From: Lobosporangium transversale
Lineage: Eukaryota > Mortierellomycota > Mortierellomycetes > Mortierellales > Mortierellaceae
Length of the DNA stretch: 64,000 nucleotides
Reading direction: 5' to 3'
Assembly (NCBI RefSeq): GCF_002105155.1
Contig: NW_019029044.1
Coordinates: 154,813 to 218,812 of the forward strand
Both the position numbers and the translations under genes were made by a program. The notes below the pieces were generated by a model. The model was not told the DNA's origin. It searched no databases and saw only the letters and a list, made by a program, of their open reading frames with translations. Of the stretch, positions 56,901-64,000 are shown piece by piece (positions within the stretch are counted from its first letter, which is position 1; each line of letters opens with the position of its first letter).

Positions 56901-58124
56901 TGACTGCGCTTGTTGTTCCATGTACTCCTCGAGCCACAGGGAGTGTACGTCTTAGCATTGCCTGCGTCGGTGTTTCGTCATCATATATATACAGCAGTAC
57001 ACAAGATATGGATCTGAGCTGTCTTGCAGCCTTTTCAGGTAGGCTGTTAGCGGCATATAGGTCTTCTCTCGCTTCAGACCCTTGACTTGGTTATTGACCA
57101 TAGTATCAAGGACATGTGAGACTGCGACAGCAAGGCGGTAGAGGTGATCGTCAGAGTATTCGTGGGCGTCATGTAGGTGTGGGCTAAGTGCGAGGATTCT
57201 GGTTAGATCATCCGAGTCAAGGTATCCAGGCGGGGCATGCTGAATTAACTGAGCCAATCCTTCCAACAAGTGAGTATCCAGTATGGTGTCTTGTCCGATC
57301 CCACTAATAAGAATCAAAAGAAGTGTCCTGAACTGACCAAGATTGAGAGTCGGAGCCAAAGTTAAGGCCTCAGTGATGGTAGCCTCTGTCTTGGCTCCAT
57401 CGCTAATGAACACCGCGATCATATCTGATACCAGGTCACGAAGGCGCTCATGTTCATCCAGATTGCTCGACGTGGCTAACGACCATTCCTGCTCTTGGAC
57501 TGTGAGGCCTGTTATTGGGATAGGCACAGAGGAAAGCAAGCCAAGACAATATACGAGGTGACGGTTACTGTCCAGATAAGCGCCTGGATAAGGTAAGTTG
57601 TATTTAACGGCCACCCGGGCTACACCGCGTTCAAATATTCCTAAAGGGAGAGTTACGCTGCTACGGCTTGTAGAGGCCCTTGAAGTTTTAATAGTCTTGT
57701 AGAATACGTTGCCTTCTTGTTTGGTGCTATCGTAAGCAAAGCTTTTACTAGCGTGATCATCATTTTTGTTTCGGAGATACTGCGTGCATGGGAAATGCTT
57801 GAGGCTGAATTGCTCCATTTAATTGCGCGTTCACAACTCCTTTGAGCATGGTCAGGGTGGCCGAGGCTGTCGAATAACTCGCCAACGTCATTCAGAGCGG
57901 CAGCAATTTTCTTGCATAATGCTTCGTCTGCGTCTGTTGAAGCAGGGCCCGACGCCCTTTGGTCGGGTTGTTGTACCCGTGAGAGAACAACCTCTGCATC
58001 GAAACACATCTCCAAAGCAAGCACAGGGTCCTTTGCCTTTCATGCTTGCTTCAAGTAAATACTGGCGAGGTCAAGGGCCTTTTGTGGCGGGAGTACCCTT
58101 TGTCTTGGTTGGCTTTCTAGCCAT
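53918..58124 (-). pseudogene. NLR-like gene, 5' part: helical N-terminus, NACHT, pentapeptide repeats, first WD40 blades
   Basis: Minus strand from ATG 58124. Order: short basic start MARKPTKTKGTPATKG; TPR-like segment (about 58050-57800); helical region GLLSSVPIP ... GYLDSDDLTRIL (about 57650-56960); a second helical part with FLGEIYKNDRD (about 56520); NACHT with Walker A VQGIAGAGKST (about 55985) and Walker B FVLICDGYDESK (about 55775); then HHSILEYSL; pentapeptide repeats GADLSYGVFEYAQLQGADLR (about 54610); and WD40 blades. Lesions include several frameshifts (for example near 54700 and 54560), an in-frame TAG at about 54490 and the DIRS insertion. Such STAND proteins act in fungal non-self recognition or regulated cell death; the specific partner is unknown. 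Confidence 0.82.
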
Positions 58125-58171
<47 letters not shown>

Positions 58172-58929
58172 AAGCCTGTTTTCCCCAAATTGATATGGTT
58201 TATTCGAATCACTCGTTAGGCTTGTGTCATCTGTTATGGAAGAAAAAACCATTTAGCAAAGTGAGTAAAGCTAAACATACTATGAGTACTTGAACCGAGA
58301 GAGATATACGAAAATATGGTGAAAGGATGGAAAGAAGAGGAAGGGAATAAAAAAAAAGGGCGAAGAGAATTGCAAATGGTCAGTGACAAGAAAGCGAGCA
58401 GGAAGCGAAGCCATCATCAGCCGCTTATTCGCAAAATAAGAATAAAAAAGGGAAACAGATGAAACTTCATGCAAAATGAAAATGTCAAAGCATACTTGAA
58501 CTTGATAGTCTTCGTTTAATCTCTATCTTTATGGCGGTAATCGGCACCCAATGGCGCCTCTTTCCGTCAAAGCCTCTGTCTGTGAGAATATTTACACCAC
58601 TAAGTCCTGACTATAGTGAATGTCCATTTGACTGAAGGATGCTATGAATTTGGATATCATTGAGCTACGCAAACATTCATGGTGTGGCCAGTTCAAGAAA
58701 TTTATTTCAAGAATGGCATTTATCGTTCAACCAGACATGAAAAGTGCGATCGCGGTTATTTCTTAATGATTTTCTCTGAGCAACATCACTTTATGATGGA
58801 GAGAAGATTGATGACTACAAATCAAGGACAACAAGTTCTCTTTATATCAATGCAAAGGCCACATTGTAGTGTCTTATTTATAATTTTGACATGTCGATGG
58901 CTTTATTTGCAATGCAAGCTTTATGCGGA

Positions 58930-58967
<38 letters not shown>

Positions 58968-59113
58968 ACATGTATAGAGGGTATCGTTTTCTTTCTCTCT
59001 TCTTTTTTGTATTGTTTCAAGAAAAGCTATAAGTATACAGGTTGGGAATAAAACATACGAACGAAGACAAACTGGTATACAAAAATAGGAAATGGGATGA
59101 TGAATGTTTCGTT

Positions 59114-59148
<35 letters not shown>

Positions 59149-59170
59149 GCGGCAATGTGTTTGTTGCTTG
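58125..59170. other. intergenic with very long poly(T) runs
   Basis: Poly(T) tracts at about 58130-58164, 58930-58963 and 59115-59147. No gene seen. The last tract lies just beyond the stop codon of the minus-strand gene at 59178. Confidence 0.5.
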
Positions 59171-59177
59171 GTTGTTG

Positions 59178-62100
59178 TTACATAGCAGTGATTGAATCCT
59201 TCCTCTGACCCAAAGGTCCAAATTCATCTTCAAAATTATATGTTGGAACGGTAAATGACAGAGCTGACAGGATGCTACCTGTATTCAAGTTCATGTTCAT
59301 GCTCATCCATGATGATGCAGATGTCGTTCCCAATTTCTTCATCTGTTCTTTATGTTGTCGTTGTCGTTGCCGCTGACGGTACTCTTGTTGTTGCTTTTGC
59401 AGGTGTTGTTGGAATTTCGAAGACGAGAAATCGTCATCGTTGTTGCTGTTGCTGCTGTTGTTACCACTGTGGTTACTGAGTGAACTTGAACAATATCTCA
59501 GAGATGCCGATGACGATGACGACATGCTTGCCATCAATGCAGAATGAAGCGCAGCAGATGATCGAGCCGCTGTAAGACGACCCGAACATGGGCTCATACG
59601 GTGAAGGTGATCGTCCTCCAATCGATGATGATAACGAGGAACCATAGTTATTGTTATTATTACCATTGTTGCTACTCGTGCGACCTCCGTCGTAAAGCGC
59701 AGAATAGATGGACGCCAATGACGATGTTGATGACGAACTATCTGTTGAGTCGACACTCGAGGTTGAGTCGTTATTCTGCATCATAAGTGGATTGTTGCTA
59801 TTACTTCCACGGTGTTCTCCGTTTCCACCCTTCTTGTGGCCGTTAGCACTGATGCTATGTCCCATAATTGTGCCTTCCTCTGACAAGGAAGATAGTGAGT
59901 GTCTGCGGCTGCCATTGTTATTAGTGCCATTGTTATGTTTTGAATCCCATGCACCGCTCGAGAGCTGCAGACTACTCCTATTTTTGTTGGAATTTGAGCC
60001 AATACCCTGGCCTTGAATAGTTCCTGCTGCAGCAGATACTGCTCTCTTCTGTCTGCTTGCTGGTGTATTACGGCCACGTGGGTTGATGGGCTTGATATTT
60101 GTGACCGAGGTTGAGCGTCGAAGCGTCTTGGCCCAGTCGATCGTATCTCCTGATGCTGTCAAGTAAGGGTTATTCTTATAATCACCTGTCACAGACAGTG
60201 AACGTGATGGAGGAGGTGGAGGAGGCTTATTGAAAGCTGTGTACCGACGGTTACCGCCTGGAGAGAATGGAGGTCGATTAAACTTGGGAGGAGGTGGGGG
60301 CTTTGGAGTAGGGGCACGAACAGGTGGTGGAGCTGGTGTTGCTATAAGTGCGCCGAAATTCTCTTCACTCTTGGAGGTAGTAACAATATAGTAACCCCAG
60401 GAAGACGTCTGCAATGGGAATCCAGGCATGCCAGGTGACTGTGGATTGGCAGAGGGGCACCATGGTCGGGGCTTGTCCCAGACAGGCTTATCAGACTTGA
60501 CTAGCATGTACTTTCGGACCGCGGAAGAATCCATCGACATGGATGTCACTAATTTGCCACGCAAGAACCGATGGTGGCTTGGTTTCCAATTGGGTGAAAT
60601 AGGTCTGGTGGGAAGAGTTTGTTGAGTACTCACTGTGTTGGATCGTCGCAGCCGAGGGCAGAGCCCCAGTCGCTATTGCCACTACCAACAAGGGTCTTGT
60701 CCTCTGCAGCTTCTTCCTTCTTGATCAGAGCCACGTTGGCTTTTTCTTTCAATCGAATATGATGGGCATGGAGCTTAGTGCCGATGGTGTCAAGCGATGT
60801 CTTGAGATTGGACCATCGGTTCTTTTAAATTTCTCTGACGCTCCAGCATAGCCAGACTAGGGTATAATGGGGAATGGTCCATAGTTGGAGGTGTGGGTGA
60901 CGAGGCGGTTGAGTTTGAAGCAGGAGAGAGCTGTGGAGCATCCACAGGAGTTTCAGAAGTTGGCGTTGGTGTAGTAGATGGTACGGTTGCAGCTTTTGAT
61001 CGGTGCTGGATCTCGCCTTCTTGAACCCAAAACATATTTTCAATAGCTGGTGCTGTCATGTTCTGCTTTTCGTCCAGTTCTTGGAGAACGGATGAAAGCA
61101 TTTCCATGTCCACTGGTTCTTCGGGATCCATGAAAGATTTGTTATGGGTTGGTGCAGATGATGCAGATGATGCAGATGATGCAGACAGCTCAACATGCGC
61201 TTCTGCGATATCGAGCATATCAACGGTCAAAGACTTCCGTAACATGGTATCATCCTTTCGTCTTCTGCTGTTGCTTGAGCATCCAAGGTAGTAAGGATGT
61301 TGACACACATCTTGTGGAAAATCTCGACAGGCTCCAACATACTCTCAATTTGCTTAGCCATTTTCTCAATCCGTGTCCTCCATCGATCACATTCTTCGAG
61401 ATCCCGCCAGAGCTGGTCTTTACGTGTCCGAAAAGCATGCCAGTCCTTGAGCAATCTCTGTAGAGTTTATGCATTACATATTTCTTTTCCGCAATTGAAC
61501 CCCCCTCTTGCTGCTTCAGGTTCCTGCCAGCTCTGCTCTTGAAGAGCTTGCTAGATCGTGTACATTCTGGGTAGGATTTCTGGAGGGTATCGATCTGAAG
61601 CGCTAATAATCCCATTCTCGAGTCTAGCTCCAGCATGTCATTGCTATCGACGCCGGACGTCGTGGCTCGTGCTCGTAATGAGCTAGCACTGTCTTGACTG
61701 TTCAAACTGGTGGAGCTTTCATTCCATGAATTAATATCTTGCAGAGCCAATTCGGCGGTCCGTTGCCTGTCTGCTGCAATGTCCCTCAGGCACTTTTCAA
61801 GGATCCCTGTCGCCATCTGAGTCTGTTCAGTCATGTTACGGACGCTTTGGATCCCATCACGAAGTCGTTGATGCTCTCGAATAGATCCACTGAGGTCATT
61901 GACGATCCCACGAAACCGAGACCATTCACTCAAAACTGTTTCGATCTCTGGACTGAGATGAGCCTGTGAACCATCATCATCCTTCGGTAATGGTGTTGAT
62001 GACCGTTCAGAAATCGCCTCCTCCAACTGCAACAAAATCTCAATACTTGATTCTATGGTAGATTCATATTGTCCAAACCCTGAGACAACATCCTGAATTT

Positions 62101-62411
62101 CAGCTTCGAGTTCTTCATCCTCCTCTTTCGTCTCTTTGAAATAATTGCTGCAGGGATTGTGGTTGTGATGATTTTTGCTGTTGTGAAGGCGGTTGATGAG
62201 ATGCTGAAACAGTTTCAAGGAGAGACATGGCAGCCTTAATCCATGTCAAGAGTTGTTGTGACCCAGAGAGTTGACGCTCTTGTAAAAGATCAATTGGCAT
62301 TTCATTCTTAAGGATCAATGTATGATAAAGGACCTTGTATGGCAAGGGTATTTGCTCCAGCTCTGTGACCTCCGCTAGGCCATCTAATCGTGATGATGAC
62401 ACGGGCGTCAT
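59178..62411 (-). CDS. coiled-coil, Pro/Ser-rich cytoskeletal-type protein, possibly KAR9-like
   Basis: Several exons on the minus strand, beginning MTPVSSSRLDGLAEVTELEQ at 62411 and ending EFGPLGQRKDSITAM at 59178. The N-terminal part (about 62100-61300) is helical with spectrin-like spacing (VSGFGQYESTIESSIEILLQ, WSRFRGIVNDLSGSIREHQR). The middle has a Ser/Ala stretch and a further helical piece. The C-terminal part has KPVWDKPRPWCPSANPQSPG, Pro-rich runs (PPPPPKF) and Asn/Ser-rich repeats. Visible splice candidates are a GTGAGT at about 60648 and an acceptor near 60548; others are uncertain, so exon borders are approximate. The plan recalls fungal KAR9-type cortical/microtubule adaptors, but I cannot confirm this from motifs. 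Confidence 0.55.
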
Positions 62412-64000
62412 GGGTTTTGGAAGAGTGCTTTGTATTTATAATAAAAAGCTTTGATGCAAAAAAAAAAAAAAAAAAAAAGAGTCGACTGTGCCAGTGTAGC
62501 TAGTCTCTCTATCACTCTTTCTTTTTTAAAAATGTAAAAGCAAGGTGGTTGATGTGATTTTTTTGAATTTCTGGAGCCGAGCTGTTGTGTTTGATAGTCT
62601 TGAAGGAAGAGCAGGAGTAGGGGCAAAGATATGTATTGGTGTGTCTGTGAATGGGTGTTAGTGTGAGGTATGAAAGAAGAAGGAAGTAAGAGAGAGAAAG
62701 AGAGGGAGGTGTAAGTTGGGAGAGCAATGCTGTCAATCCTAAAATAAAACGTTTAGAGCGCAAAAAGGAGAAGTAGGTTAGACTTTTTTTCTTGATGAGA
62801 GCATCAAATAATGCCAAAAAGACGACATGACAGGATGGGTAGCATGGAGTCGATGGAGGGTAGATATCAAGATAGAAAGAGTGAAACAAGGGACAGATTC
62901 CCTTGGAGTAATTCTATTGACCACAACGCATATCTTATTTGAAAATGTTTGAGACAGAAAGGGGGGGAAAGAGGAGACACCAAAGCCATGGTGGTCATGG
63001 CAATGATGATAATAGTGGGACAACGGGTGCAAAATAAAAACTTTCTGCCCTCACGATTGACTGAACGTTCACTTGATATTCCAATATATATTATTGGCAT
63101 GTGCTATTACTTTTTTTTTTTTTTTTTTTTTTTTTGTCAGAAATACATTGGATCGCTCATTGGGCCAAAAGAGCACCGAAAAATAAATGCAATTAAGCCA
63201 AAACTACTTTCGGATAGATTTTGACAAGAGCAAGACAATTACAGTCCAAGGACAGCTCCGAGGATATGAGAGTGAACAGTCCTATTGATATATAAATACA
63301 CACATAAAGGCCACGAGGGTAGCTTGTAACATTGCTCTTTTTTTCACTCTCCCAGGAATAGGATGCATGAAGAGCTCTCTTCTGATAGTGTAATGCATTT
63401 GTAAGATATTTCACTCTTCCTCCTCCTCCCTCACACCATTTCAAAGGAAATTAAAGAGGCGACAACAGTGGTCATTAAAAATAAATTCATGTGACCAATA
63501 TTTCAAACAATAGGACAGATTTGGAAGACAAGAAAGGAACACAGGCTTCCCTTAACATTTTCTGTTGTTCTTGCTGTTGCTTGCTAAGTGATCAATGCAC
63601 TGCATGTCCTACATTATGACATATTAGATGAGATCAATCTTCTTCTTTTTTTTTTTTTTTTTTTTTTTTTTGGATACACAAACGCGCAAAGAAAAACTCG
63701 ATGAGATGAAAAGCTGTGACTCGTCGCTAGTGAAAGAAACAAAGATTGGAAATTCGAATACGCGACCAATAAAAAAAAAAAACGCGAGATCAGACCTTTT
63801 TCTCTATACCTGCACTCCTTACTCGCAGTCTGAGTGAAAACGTAGGAAGATGAGCATAAAAAAGTGGAAAAAAGTAGTGGCCAAAGGAGCCTTCTCTTTG
63901 AGACATTGTGTCATTATCATCGTAAGAAAAAGTATAGATGATGTACGTGCGTTTGTAGGTGTGAGTGTGTGCATGAGTGTGAAATCGAGGTTAGAACCGC
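62412..64000. other. upstream region of the KAR9-like gene, no further genes seen
   Basis: Homopolymers at about 62458-62478 (A), 63112-63135 (T) and 63644-63670 (T). A pyrimidine-rich leader on the minus strand (about 62640-62760) precedes the gene at 62411. Short frames on both strands have no recognisable content. Confidence 0.45.

Overview
The window looks like nuclear DNA of an early-diverging filamentous fungus, most likely Mortierellomycotina. Supporting signs are short GT-AG introns in nearly every gene, frequent A/T homopolymers of 15-35 nt, fungal ferritin genes, and an NLR-like protein (helical N-terminus, NACHT, pentapeptide repeats, WD40) of a type I know mainly from Mortierella relatives. 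The lineage is an inference from protein resemblance and gene structure; no rRNA is present.

Layout. 1-5.1 kb: tail of an unknown gene, then a nested pile of mobile elements: a short-repeat MULE-like element, a Tc1/IS630-type transposon whose transposase is split by a solo LTR, and a pogo-like MITE. 5.2-8.6 kb: a tRNA-Val and poly(A)-rich repeat debris. 8.65-21.7 kb is the ordinary gene block: a bHLH transcription factor, adenylosuccinate lyase, a seven-exon lipin/phosphatidate phosphatase, two tandem ferritins with TATA boxes, and an intron-bearing tRNA-Tyr. 21.8-29.1 kb: a MULE-like element that received two head-to-tail, nearly identical copies of a Crypton (tyrosine recombinase) element.

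32.2-35.65 kb holds the most unusual gene: an N-terminal FEN1/XPG-type flap nuclease domain with its acidic residues retained, followed on the same strand and with compatible splice phases by a Fanzor/TnpB-type RuvC plus zinc-ribbon nuclease. 36.3-42.9 kb: a lineage-specific four-exon gene with a possible PD-(D/E)XK core, between inverted repeats that include a 241-bp tandem array. 44.5-46.1 kb: an SR-rich protein gene.

46.5-58.1 kb: a decayed NACHT/WD40 NLR-like gene on the minus strand, cut in two by a DIRS-type retrotransposon (itself carrying a Tc1 element). Removing the DIRS element and one TCA rejoins the NLR reading frame. 59.2-62.4 kb: a low-complexity, coiled-coil cytoskeletal-type gene, possibly KAR9-like. 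The remainder to 64 kb is non-coding as far as I can see.

Functionally the host genes cover purine synthesis, phospholipid synthesis, iron storage, transcription and RNA processing. The rest is a dense record of transposition, with four different recombination chemistries (DDE, LTR integrase, tyrosine recombinase, possibly Fanzor-type) readable from target-site marks.
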